From the NCBI RefSeq assembly GCF_000346465.2, contig NC_034012.1, positions 19,582,377-19,646,376 of the forward strand: 64,000 nucleotides of DNA, read 5' to 3'. This document shows positions 1-10,015 of this stretch, one piece after another. Source of the stretch: Prunus persica (taxonomy: Eukaryota > Streptophyta > Magnoliopsida > Rosales > Rosaceae). The translations under genes were made by a program, and so were the position numbers. The number at the start of each line of letters is the position of its first letter. The first letter of the stretch is position 1. Below the pieces are notes generated by a model. It ran no database searches. It saw nothing but the letters and a program-made list of their open reading frames with translations, and was not told the origin of the DNA.

Positions 1-27
1 TGCATCGTCAGTCATTGCTGTATAATA

Positions 28-402
28 ATGAGGTTTGTCATCTAAAATAATACGTCGTTGGTTTATTATGCGTCGTCTAACTAACTAAACCACGTCGTTA
101 GTATGTACCGTCGTGATAAATATATTATAACGTCGTTGTCTATTTCAGTACGTCGTGTGAAATTTTATAATACGTCGTTTTGTTATACATAACCGTCGTG
201 TGTTTTTTTGTATATATGAGGTTTGTCATTCTAAAATAATACGTCGTTGGTTTATTTATTGCGTCGTCTTAACTAACTAACCACGTCGTTAGTATGTACC
301 GTCGTGATAAATATATTATAACGTCGTTGTCTATTTCAGTACGTCGTGTGAAACCTTATAATACGTCGTTTTGTTATACATAACCGTCGTGTGTTTTTTT
401 TG
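28..402. repeat. tandem duplication (~188 bp) of CGTCG-rich sequence
   Basis: The stretch 28-215 is repeated at 216-402 with few changes (period 188 bp). Each copy holds about eight ACGTCGT or ACCGTCGT motifs spaced 15-30 bases apart. These look like the transposase-binding subterminal repeats of CACTA elements, although here they lie beside and inside the introns of the Ulp1-like gene. Confidence 0.8.
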
Positions 403-435
403 CGCTGACTTGTTTATATTATTTTATATATTTAG

Positions 436-1377
436 GTACTTACACGATGTTTTGAAACAATCAAATATGTGCACAATGGTTGGCTTTATCGACCCTGCTA
501 CAGTTAGTGCCAGCTCTGGCACAATAGCTGACAGATCACGCCTACTAGCAGCTCGACTTCAGAGGACTGACGGTGAACAGATTTTCCTGATGCCTTACAA
601 TCCAGGGTTAGTCTCCTTAACAAGATTTTGTTTTTATGATTTTCAATAAATGACAGCGTATAAACTAACCACGTCGGTGTTTTATTTTATTGAGTCGTTT
701 GAAACTACTAACCACGTCGGTAGTTATTTATCGTCGTGATAAATATATAATGTCGTCGATTGCTACTTTATTTCGTCGTGTGAAATATTATAATACGTCG
801 TTTTTGTAAATAACCGTCGTTTTTATATTAATTTTATGCAGCCGTCATTGGATCTTGCTGATTGTAAGAGCAAAGAGAGAAACCGTCTATTTTCTGGATC
901 CTCTGCCAGGAAATCGTGTGGTCGATGAAGAGGCCAAAAACATCGTGAACAGTGCTATAAAAATTTATAATTCTCACATAGCCAGACCAGGCCGTAAGGC
1001 AGTAATTTGGAAAACTCTGTCAGGCACACCAAAGCAACCCAGCAATGTCGAATGCGGGTATTATGTGATGCGCTTAATGAGGGACATCATCATGGATCCT
1101 TCCTTGGGGTTTGAGAAGAAGGTAAGAAGAAATTACCTTCTTACATTTTACGTCGTTTTTTGTATTATCAACGACGGTCATGTAAAATTACCGTCGTTGA
1201 ATAGATATACTACGTCGGTTATGGTCGTCTGTGATTGAATTTCCTTTTATTTATAAACCCTAATAGTCATTGTTTATGCAGTATGCCAAGGGAAAACAGG
1301 AAGAGCCATACCCCCAAGAAGCAATTGATGAAGTCCGGAATGAATGGGCAGAGTTTGTTTGCCTTCACCTGGAATAG
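436..1377 (+). CDS. Ulp1-type cysteine protease (C48 family), C-terminal exons, carried by the CACTA element
   Basis: The catalytic end of a SUMO-protease-like (Ulp1, peptidase C48) gene. I join exons 436-606, 842-1121 and 1282-1377; all junctions have GT/AG borders and keep frame. The catalytic set is visible: His-Trp in RHWILLIV just after the first junction, Asp in YFLDPLPG, Gln in KQPSNVECG, and the nucleophile Cys in ECGYYVMRLM. Glu replaces the Asp usual before that Cys. The gene ends at a TAG at 1375-1377 after a tail ending EWAEFVCLHLE. Earlier exons lie to the left of, or outside, the window, so the start cannot be given. Such genes are recurrent cargo of plant CACTA elements; whether they cleave SUMO or another modifier is unknown. 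Both introns are filled with CGTCG motifs. No stop or frameshift is seen in the visible part. Confidence 0.85.
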
Positions 1378-1484
1378 GGGAATTATTGAACACTTGATAT
1401 TTATGTATAATGTACAAATTTTGTGTATAATATATAATGTAAAAATTTGTTGAGGTTTTCTTAAATTAAAAAAAAAACAAACAT

Positions 1485-3060
1485 ACAAATTGCGTAACCG
1501 ACGTGTAATACTTTTCCAACGACGTAATAAAGTCAAAAGCCGTCGTTTTTTGTTGTTTCGTTTTAAACAAATCCGACGTAAAAGGATATTTAGACGACGT
1601 TCTTTGAACAATTGAGTCGTTTATGGTTTACAACGTCTTCAATTTCTTAAGGGTTCAGGGTAGTACTTTGTAACGACAGCGGTTAAGTCGTGGAATATAT
1701 ATTTTACGTCGGATAGTTAAATATCCGCCATGGTTTCTCATTTAAACGACGTCATTTTAACAACTTAGTCGTCTATTACAATTTACAACGTCTACAATTT
1801 ATTAACACCGACGTGGTTTGTTGTTGTGATAAGAATATTTTATTATTTTTATATCAAAATATTCAAAATAAATTTAAAATAAATCAGAAAAATGCAAAGT
1901 CAACTCCTATGAAGTCATTGATATATTTTCTTCCCCCTAAACCTTGAAAAAATTTATTTTGAATAACAAAAATTTAAAATGACCATCCAAAACAAAATTG
2001 TTTTGATGAGTCATAAAATCACTTCTAGTTTTATGGTTTAGGGTTTAGAGTCTAGGGTTTAGAGATTAGGGTTGTTATTTATTGGGGTTTATTTTTAAAG
2101 TATAATTTTTGGGTAGTCTAGGGTATATATTAGGCTGTAAAACCATAAACCCTTTTATAAACTTAATTTTTAAAATTATATAATTTAGTTTTAAAGGTTT
2201 AGGGTATTAATTATTAACGACGGTGGTTGAGTCGTGGAATACATATTTTACGTCGTGCAGTAAAATATCCGACATGGTTTCTACTTTAAACGACGTCATT
2301 TTAATATGTAAGTCGTCTATTACAATTTACAACGTCTACAATTTATTAACACCGACGTGGTTTGTTGTTGTGATAAGAATATTTTATTATTTTTATATCA
2401 AAATATTCAAAATAAATTTAAAATAAATCAGAAAAATGCAAAGTCAACTCCTATGAAGTCATTGATATATTTTCTTCCCCCTAAACCTTGAAAAAATTCA
2501 TTTTGAATAACAAAAATTTAAAATGACCATCCAAAACAAAATTGTTTTGATGAGTCATAAAATCACTTCTAGTTTTATGGTTTAGGGTTTAGAGTCTAGG
2601 GTTTAGAGATTAGGGTTGTTATTTGTTGGGGTTTATTTTTAAAGTATAATTTTTGGGTAGTCTAGGGTATATGTTAGGCTTTAAAACCATAAAACCTTTT
2701 ATAAACTTAATTTTTTAAATTGTATAATTTAGTTTTATGGGTTTAGGGTATTAATTTTTAACGACGGTGGTTGCGTCGTGGAATACATATTTTACGTCGT
2801 ACAGAAAAACATACGACATGGTTTACGCTTTAAACGACGTCATTTTAATATGTAAGTCGGTTTATATAATTTACAACGTCTTTAATTTCTTAACACCGAC
2901 GTAGTTTTTCAGTCGTCGTTATATAAAAAATTCAAAATAAATTTAAAATTAATCCGAAAAATGAAGCTTCAAAATGAACGGCCTTACGTTCTTAATTCGA
3001 AAAATGAAGTTTCCGTCGTGGAATATTAAATTTACGTCGGTACTTGTAGAACTTTCGCCT
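1485..3060. repeat. internal CGTCG-repeat array with 2.3 tandem copies of a 544-bp unit
   Basis: Non-coding spacer between the Ulp1-like and transposase genes. A unit of about 544 bp starts near 1675, recurs near 2219 and begins a third time near 2761 before diverging near 2935. Each unit opens with CGTCG/CGACG motifs (GTCGTGG at 1687, 2231 and 2774) and continues with an AT-rich part. CACTA elements normally carry such motifs near their ends, so an array in the middle may mark an old internal end, a nested relative, or a rearrangement. I see no CACTA-type terminus in it. Confidence 0.8.
2030..2075. repeat. degenerate telomere-like TTTAGGG run (again at 2575-2615)
   Basis: A short run of degenerate plant telomere-type units (TTTAGGG, TCTAGGG, GATTAGGG) lies inside the 544-bp repeat and is therefore present twice, at about 2035-2072 and 2578-2615. 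Only a few units are exact. It is too short and imperfect to be a relocated telomere and most likely drifted within the AT-rich spacer. Confidence 0.5.
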
Positions 3061-3927
3061 TGATTTTTCTTTCGACGTTTTAAAACGCGCGAGCTCTAAA
3101 AATTTTCGCGCGACCTAAAGTTTTTTTAGATTTGGCTCTTATTCTTATACTTCGAACCCTGAAACCTAAAATTTTCAGATTTCGCGCGACATAACATTTC
3201 GCTCTCTCACTTCTGCTCTAATTAAAAGTTGCACTCTCTAGGCTCCGTCGAATCTGTGAGCTCGTCCAACCTGTAAGTACAAACCCTATCTTCCCCTTGT
3301 AAATTCATTGAATGATATTAGGTTGTTTTGTTAAAGGGTTTTAGGTATATGCTTTGCGATCTGTTAATAATGTGCTTATAGGTATGGGTTCATGGATTTT
3401 CTGTTTAATGGGTTCATGGATTTTCTGTTTAATGGGTTCATGGATTACATTATCTGTTATGTTGAATTGGGAATGGATTTAATTTTGTCGGATCTTTTAA
3501 TCACCCTATGTTATGTTGAATTGGGAATGGATTTATTGTTTTCATGCTTGGTTTCATGTATATGTTGGTTTCTTGCTTGGTTTCATATATATGTTGTGTT
3601 CTTAATGGGTTTTGGGTTCTTGAAAATAAACTGAGACACGACGCCTTTTTAGGCATACGACGACGATTACACGACGGTTTCTTTAACTACCGTCGTTGTA
3701 TTACTTATACACGACGGTTTTTTCATAAACCGTCGTTTGTATTACTTATATTAGACGACGTCTGTTGGAAATCCGTCGTCTATATATGCCAAATACGTCT
3801 ATTTTTGTTTAAAACCCGTCGTCTCTGTTGTGTATTACTTGCTATTAGATCTTTGTATAATCTGCTATAGTGATGGTCATTGCCTGTATTTTCACTTTAT
3901 TATAGATAATAGGTTATAGTGTCGGAG
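3061..3927 (+). promoter_or_regulatory. 5' leader of the transposase gene with a probable leader intron and hairpin motifs
   Basis: The stretch before the transposase start is probably promoter and 5' UTR. A likely leader-intron donor (CTGTAAGT) lies at about 3271-3278, and acceptor-like AGs follow a T-rich tract near 3904. In between are tandem ATGGGTTCATGGATTTTCTG units (about 3385-3445), then three CGTCG inverted repeats able to form hairpins: about 3670-3697, 3710-3737 and 3752-3783. If the leader intron is real, the hairpins are in it and would be transcribed but spliced out. Start and end are approximate; no TATA box is claimed. Confidence 0.5.
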
Positions 3928-6900
3928 ATGGATAAGTCATGGATGTACTCGGATAGAAGATCGAAGGCATATGAGTTTGGGGTGGAAGCATTTTTGAACT
4001 TTGCTGTAGAAAATCTTCTAACTACAACACATATCCGTTGTCCATGTGTTAAATGTGTTAATTTGAAGTTGTTTGGGGTTGGAATTATAAGGGATCACTT
4101 ATACTTTAATGGAATTGACCAAAGCTATAAGAATTGGACATTTCACGGAGAACCTTGGGAAGCAACTACTAATGCTAGTAGAAATGTTGAAGAAGATGAT
4201 GGCCATAGTAGGTACAGTTTTGTGTCTGAAGAAATTGATATGGATGATAATGATTTTGGTGATTTTGGTTCCGATCCGTATGAGTTTGCCAATGTGATTG
4301 GAGATGGAGATCAACCAGTGTACCCTGGTTGTAGAAAGTACACGAAGTTATCGGCATTAGTGAAGTTGTATAATTTGAAGGCAAAACATGGGATGAGTGA
4401 TGTCTGTTTTACAGAATTATTGATACTTCAAGGCGATTTGCTTCCAGAAGGAAATACAATACCAACCTCTATGTATGAGGCTAAAAAGACTTTGTGTGCA
4501 TTGGGGCTGAGTTATGAGAAAATGCACGCATGCCCCAATGATTGCATCTTGTATAGGAAGGAGTATGAGGATTCAACTAATTGTCCTACTTGTGGTATCT
4601 CAAGGTGGAAGGAAGGCAAAGATTCAATCTTGAAAGAGGGTGTGCCAGCGAAGGTGGTGTGGTATTTTCCTCCAATTCCAAGGTTTAAAAGGATGTTTCA
4701 ATCACATGAGACAGCTAAGAGTTTGACTTGGCATGCTGCTAGAAAATCAATTGACGGTCAGATGTCTCATCCGGCGGATTCCCCGTCTTGGAAACTTCTT
4801 GATGATAAATGGCCTGAGTTTGGTAATGAGCCGAGAAACTTGAGATTGGCTCTTTCATCTGATGGATTCAATCCCCACAGTTCTCTAAGTAGCAGATATA
4901 GTTGTTGGCCGGTTATCTTAGTTACATATAATCTCCCTCCATGGCTGTGCATGAAACGAAAGTTCATGATGTTAACCTTATTGATTTCCGGTCCTAAACA
5001 ACCCGGAAATGATATAGACGTCTACTTGGAGCCTTTGATTGATGATTTAAAATCTTTATGGGATGGGATTAGAGGAGTGTATGATGCACATAATGGAGAA
5101 TACTTTACACTCAGAGCTGCATTAATGTGGACAATTAATGATTTCCCCGCCTATGGAAACTTATCTGGTTGTGTTGTTAAAGGATATAAAGCTTGTCCAA
5201 TATGCGGCGATGATACACCTAGTCACAGGTTGAAAAATGGCCACAAAATTTGTTACATTGGGCATAGAAAATGGTTACCAATCAATCATCCATATAGGAG
5301 GCAACGTGCAGCTTTTAATGGGAAACCTGAATATGGCATACCTCCCGAGCCATTAACCGGAGAAGAAGTGCTGCATATGGTTGAAAATGGTGACAGAGTT
5401 TGTTGGAAGAAGAAATCAATATTCTTTGATCTCGAGTATTGGAAATACCTTCCTGTGAGGCATGCCCTAGATGTTATGCACATTGAGAAGAATGTTTGCG
5501 ATAGTATCATTGGTACATTGCTGGAGATCCCTGGAAAAAATAAAGATGGGGTTGCTGCTCGATTAGATTTATTGAACATGGAGGTCAAAACTGATTTGCA
5601 ACCCGGGTATGGAGAAAGACGTACTCGTTTGCCTCCTGGGCCTTGGAATTTGTCAAGAGCAGAGAAGAGAGAGGTTTGCAATTCTTTCTATGGTATGAAG
5701 GTCCCTGAAGGTTATTCTTCAAATATTAAAAATCTTGTATCTTTACAAGATTCAAGACTTCTTGGCCTTAAATCACATGATTGTCATACCTTAATGCAAC
5801 AATTGCTCCCTGTGGCAATTCGTTCTGTTTTGGAGAAGCCTGCAAGGTATGCAATAACTCGTTTGTGCTTCTTCTTCAATGCTATATGTGCAAAGACTGT
5901 TGATGTTTCCAAGCTAGATAAGTTGGAAGAAGATGTAGTAGTTACTCTGTGTTTGCTTGAGAAGTACTTTCCCCCTTCATTCTTTGATATCATGGTTCAT
6001 CTAGTAGTACATCTTGTCAGAGAAGTTCGTCTATGTGGGCCAGTATATTTTAGGTGGATGTATCCGTTTGAAAGATATATGAAAGTGCTGAAGGGGTATG
6101 TTCAGAATCGTACTCGTCCCAAAGGTTGCATTGCTGAGCGGTATATAGCTGAAGAAGCGATAGAGTTTTGTACTCAGCATTTATCTGATGTTAGTACAGT
6201 TGGAGTGCCTTCAAGCCAAAAGATGGGACTTTCAAAGCCATTATCAGGTTGCACAGTGAGCGTAGTTGATCAGGACCTGTTGAATCAAGCACATCTATAT
6301 GTCTTGGAGAATACGGAGGAAGTCTTACCTTATATCGAGTACGTATGAGTTTTATTCTTTACGTTTCCATTTTAAATTATTTCTTATGTTTATCTTCTAT
6401 ATTTGGGACCGTAATGCTTGAATTTTTCGTGTCATGTAGGCAACATATGATCCACATCAAGACTGCTTATCCAAAATTTAGAAAGAGAACAAAGTGGCTG
6501 CAGGATAAGCACAATAGCACTTTCATTCAATGGCTACGCTTCAAGGTATATGTTGTTGAATAACATATTTCTCTTTTAATTTTCTTCTTATTTATATGTT
6601 AGATTGAATTAAGACATGATTAATTTGCAGGTTCAAAGTGAACTTGAGGAAGACAATCATGGCGTATCAGAAAATTTAAGGTGGCTAGCAGCTGGTCCAA
6701 ACATGTCAGTGCCATTATATAGGAGCTATCTTATTAAAGGTATTAAATTCAATATCAAGGCACAAGATGATGTGCGGACAACTCAAAATAGTGGAGTTTA
6801 TTTACTTGCACATACCATGCAAGTTGCTAGTGCCAAGGATAAAAACCCAATTCTCTCAAATATGGGTTTCTATGGTGTCATTCAAGAAATTTGGGACCTT

Positions 6901-7275
6901 GACTACCAAAAGTTTACAATCCCAGTCTTTAGGTGTGATTGGATAGATAGTTCTGGTCTTGTAGTCGACGAACTTGGATTTACCCTTGTAGATTTGAGTA
7001 AAATTGGACATAGGAATGACCAATTTGTTTTGGCTTCTCAAGTCAAACAAATATTTTTTGTTGACGACCCAATGCATCGTGGTTGGTCGGTAGTGTTATC
7101 AATGCCTAATAGAGAATATAATGATGTTATTGGTGATGAAGTCTTAGGTGATGTGATAATTGAGTGTGAGCCATTTACTAGAGGGATGCCAAATGTTGAC
7201 ACATTTGATGAACTGGTGGGTGAGTTAGGCGGTCAAAATATTCGAGATGGGTGTGAAGATATATGGATTGAATGA
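3928..7275 (+). CDS. CACTA transposase, TNP2 / Transposase_21 family, three coding exons, apparently intact
   Basis: Transposase of the En/Spm TNP2 type, expected to act in the nucleus on the element ends. Exons 3928-6338, 6440-6545 and 6631-7275 join in frame (donor GTACGT, then AG; donor GTATAT, then GCAG) to give about 1053 residues, normal for the family. In order: an N-terminal transposase-associated domain (starts MDKSWMYSDR, with CPCVKC); a CPTCG zinc-type motif; the catalytic core with SSDGFNP near 310, GPKQPGNDIDVYLEPL near 355 and FTLRAALMWTINDFPAYG near 392; CPICGDD near 423; ALDVMHIEKNVCDSI near 513; a DUF4218 region around 690-750 (YFRWMYPFERYMKVLKGYV); and a DUF4216-like C-terminal part in exon 3. 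I chose the ATG at 3928 because MDKSWM is the usual family start. No stop, frameshift or lost key residue was seen, so this copy could still be functional. Confidence 0.93.
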
Positions 7276-7344
7276 TGCTTATGTAATTGGCAGTGTATGA
7301 CATTAATTTTGTAATATATTGTAATGTGATTTCTTCACTTTCTA

Positions 7345-8885
7345 CGTTCAAATAAAACACGACGTTATTGTGAACCAGTTATTCAGCATATTTACCGACG
7401 TCTTAAAGCAACGTAACAATGAAGAACCACGACGCTATTGTGAAGCAATTATTCAGGATATCACGTCGGGGAAGGATTAAGAACCGCCATGTAATTCAAA
7501 ATAACACGACTCCAATCCCATAATACCGACGTCTAAAAAACGAGATATATAATCTGAACGTTAAAAAATACGACGTCATCATACATTTTCCACGTCGCAA
7601 GTTCTTTTATAAACGAAGAGGAACGAAATGAATTCCGACGGTAATTCATCATAACCGCCGTCTAATATCAATTAAACGACGTTATTTGTAATACGGCTCT
7701 CATCATAATCAACGCCGTCTATATGTTCTGTAATACGGCTCTCATTTATTTGGAACCGACGTTGTTTAGAAGTTCAACGTCGTCTATATTAATAAGTGCG
7801 TCGTGAGTAATGAATACATATAAATACAACGTCGACTATATACATGCCACCGACGTTGTTTCGAATTTCAACGTCAACTATATAAATACATACGTCGTAA
7901 ATAATGACACTGACAACTATTTCCACGTCATCTTTTTTAGAAAAATCGAAGTGGAAAATTTATTTCACGACGGTTGTTTGTAAATAAGAGACGTAGTAGA
8001 TTTCAATAACGTCGTCTTCTCATGTATTTAAAGACGTCATATTTTTTCTTGTCGTGAAAATTATATTTAACGGCGTAGTGTTTTAGTTGTTGTCGTTGTA
8101 TGTCTATCTTGCGGCCTTGTTCTTTTAATATGTGTCATATTTTTCCTTTTTAACGACGGTGATTTGTTTGAGTTGGTCGTCTATTCTCATCCTCGACTAT
8201 TTTTTAGAACTTTAGCAGACTAAACACGTCTGTTTTTATTTGTTTTCGACGTTGTTTTATTTAACAACGTCTAATATTTATCGTCGTTGTTTGTTTCTGA
8301 AAATAGGACGTATAAATTTTGTAATACGACTCTCATATATTTGTAACCGACGTTGTTTCGTCGTTCAACGTCTACTCTATAAATACATACGTCGTAAGTA
8401 ATGACACTGACAACTATTTCCACGTCATCTTTTATAGAAAAATCGAAGTGGAAAATTTATTTTACGACGGCTGTTTTTATATAGGCGACGTAGTAGGTGT
8501 CAATAACGTCGTCTTCTAATGTATTTAAAGACGTCATATTTTTTATTGTCGTGAAAATGATATTTAACGGCGTCTTATTTTATTTTTCGTTGTTGTATGT
8601 CTATCTTGCGGCCTTGTTCTGTTAATATGTGTCATATTTTTCCTTTTTAACGACGGTTTTTTTAGAGAGTTGGTCGTCTATTCTCATCCTTGACTGCTTT
8701 TTTAGATCTTTTTGCAGTACAAAGACGTCGTTTTGTATTTGTTGATGACGTTGTATATTTTAACAACGACGGTGATTTAGCGTCGTGGTTTATGAGGGAA
8801 AAGATGACGGTGGATTCCACGACCATTGAAAAACCGAATACACGACGGTGATTTACCGTCGTCTTTTTGCTTTTTTGTAGTAGTG
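7345..8885. repeat. right subterminal repeat array and terminal inverted repeat of the CACTA element
   Basis: About 1.5 kb of CGTCG/CGACG motifs in both orientations follows the transposase stop. Within it a unit of about 497 bp is duplicated: stretches near 7869 and 8101 recur near 8368 and 8598. The last 50 bases contain a hairpin with arms ACGACGGT and ACCGTCGT (about 8842-8863) and end in the terminal repeat (8869-8885). This is the expected transposase-binding region. Only GGG follows the end, and a 3-bp target duplication cannot be tested without the left end. Confidence 0.85.
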
Positions 8886-8929
8886 GGGGTGTGGGCGCAA
8901 GGCCACCAGGCTGCCTAAATGGTTAGGGG

Positions 8930-9475
8930 TTAGCCTTCAAATTTGGCTATCATGTTGTTTAATCACTTCTATGGAAGCATACCATCACAATTATGCCATC
9001 TAACACACATTCAAATTTTGGATTTTTTCGATGAAGAACATGTCTAGAACTATACTTAAATGCCTAAACAATTTAACTGCTCTGGGTCAAAAAGGAAATT
9101 CAAGTTTAACCATCACTTGTACCTATACAAGTGATTATGGAGATGGGACTTTATCTGAGTAGTTATGATGATGAAGCATCCTTAATATAGAAAGGAATAA
9201 TGTGCAAATACAAAGGTACTCTTGGGTCTTGTTGGGTTAGTTTCTTTAAATCTTTCAAAAAACTTTTTAATAGGTCAAATTATTCCGGAGATTGGAAACA
9301 AGAAACGAAATACATGGTAGAATTCCACAAGCCTTTCTCAGATACATGGTCTTGGTGTCTTGGATTTACATAGGGGTTGGGTTTCCGTGAAGGCAGCTGT
9401 ACAGAAGTTTCCTTTGACATTTTTGAACTACATTTCAGATAATGAACAATATCTACAAAACCATGTTTCACTTCA
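8930..9475 (+). pseudogene. LRR receptor-like protein pseudogene fragment
   Basis: A decayed piece of a leucine-rich-repeat receptor-like protein gene. Its DNA matches the two better-preserved paralogues in this window (about 26590-27130 and 32350-32880), for example around the words for NHFYGSIPSQLCHL. Several stops and frameshifts interrupt it (a TAG at about 9159 in the linker before the DDEAS-type segment). It lacks the N-terminal LRRs, and the C-terminal Cys pair and membrane segment are not recognisable. The CACTA terminus lies 45 bp upstream, so the transposon probably inserted into or beside this gene. Confidence 0.75.
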
Positions 9476-10015
9476 ATTTTAGCACGATTTCGTGACTTAT
9501 GGAAAAATGTCTGTTGTATTTAAGTCCTAACTAATTAGTAAGTTAATATGACGCTAACCAATCATTTTAGTTCAATCTACAATATATCTCTTTATCCCTT
9601 ATTTAGTGAAAGACCATATTGATAAAAATTCATCCTAATGGAAGAGCATTTAGCTATCTAACTATGATCAAATGAATAAATGAACACAATGTTTTTACTA
9701 AACAAGGAAATTCTTTTGATAATAACTGAGTGATGGGTTCCGATTTGGATGAAATTTTGAGACATAATCTTTGCCCAACAATTTAATGGTTCTCGCCGTT
9801 CAAGACTACTTGTCATGTGCTCATTGGGTCCACTAAAACCCATGTCAATAAGCCGTGGAAACTTTTTAAACGGTGTCGTCGTGACCCTAATCAATGCATG
9901 ATGAGGTGCGGATCCCATTCCCGCGTTGTGCAGGTGTTTTCATCTGACTACTTTGAGTCTTTTCGACATGTAATTACTGGAGTTCTTACTCCAAATAACA
10001 GATATTGTACAAACT
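9476..10015. other. intergenic stretch without recognisable content
   Basis: I see no gene here. Short open frames on both strands (for example 9658-9918 on the minus strand) match nothing I recognise and show no coding pattern. The stretch ends where the large duplication shared with 17926 begins. Confidence 0.5.

Larger units (their letters stand above)
1..8885 (+). mobile_element. CACTA (En/Spm) DNA transposon, left end outside the window
   Basis: A large CACTA-superfamily element occupies the first 8.9 kb. Three things support this: a TNP2-type transposase gene (3928-7275), a Ulp1-type protease gene in the same orientation (436-1377), and dense short repeats with a CGTCG/CGACG core that fill the non-coding space (1-850, 1122-1281, 1485-3060, 3640-3785, 7350-8870). 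The right end is at 8885, where the reverse strand begins CACTACTACAAAAAAGC, the expected CACTA terminal repeat. The left terminal repeat is not in the window, so total length is unknown. The right end abuts an LRR pseudogene fragment, suggesting insertion into or next to that gene. Ulp1 genes are known passengers of plant CACTA elements. Whether this copy is complete and mobile cannot be judged without the left end. Confidence 0.9.

Noticed and set aside
1..850. CRISPR-like array of regularly spaced CGTCG repeats
   Set aside because: Motifs are 5-8 bp, irregularly spaced, in both orientations, in a plant transposon; no repeat-spacer structure.
1267..1611. Minus-strand ORF of 114 codons
   Set aside because: Shadow of the Ulp1 last exon and AT-rich spacer; basic low-complexity translation without a motif.
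2030..2080. Interstitial telomere
   Set aside because: Only a few exact TTTAGGG units, degenerate, and duplicated as part of a 544-bp transposon repeat.
8881..8888. 3-bp target duplication GGG at the CACTA right end
   Set aside because: The left end is outside the window, so it cannot be confirmed.
9658..9918. Minus-strand ORF of 86 codons
   Set aside because: No recognisable domain, no leader or context, no duplicate in the window to support coding.
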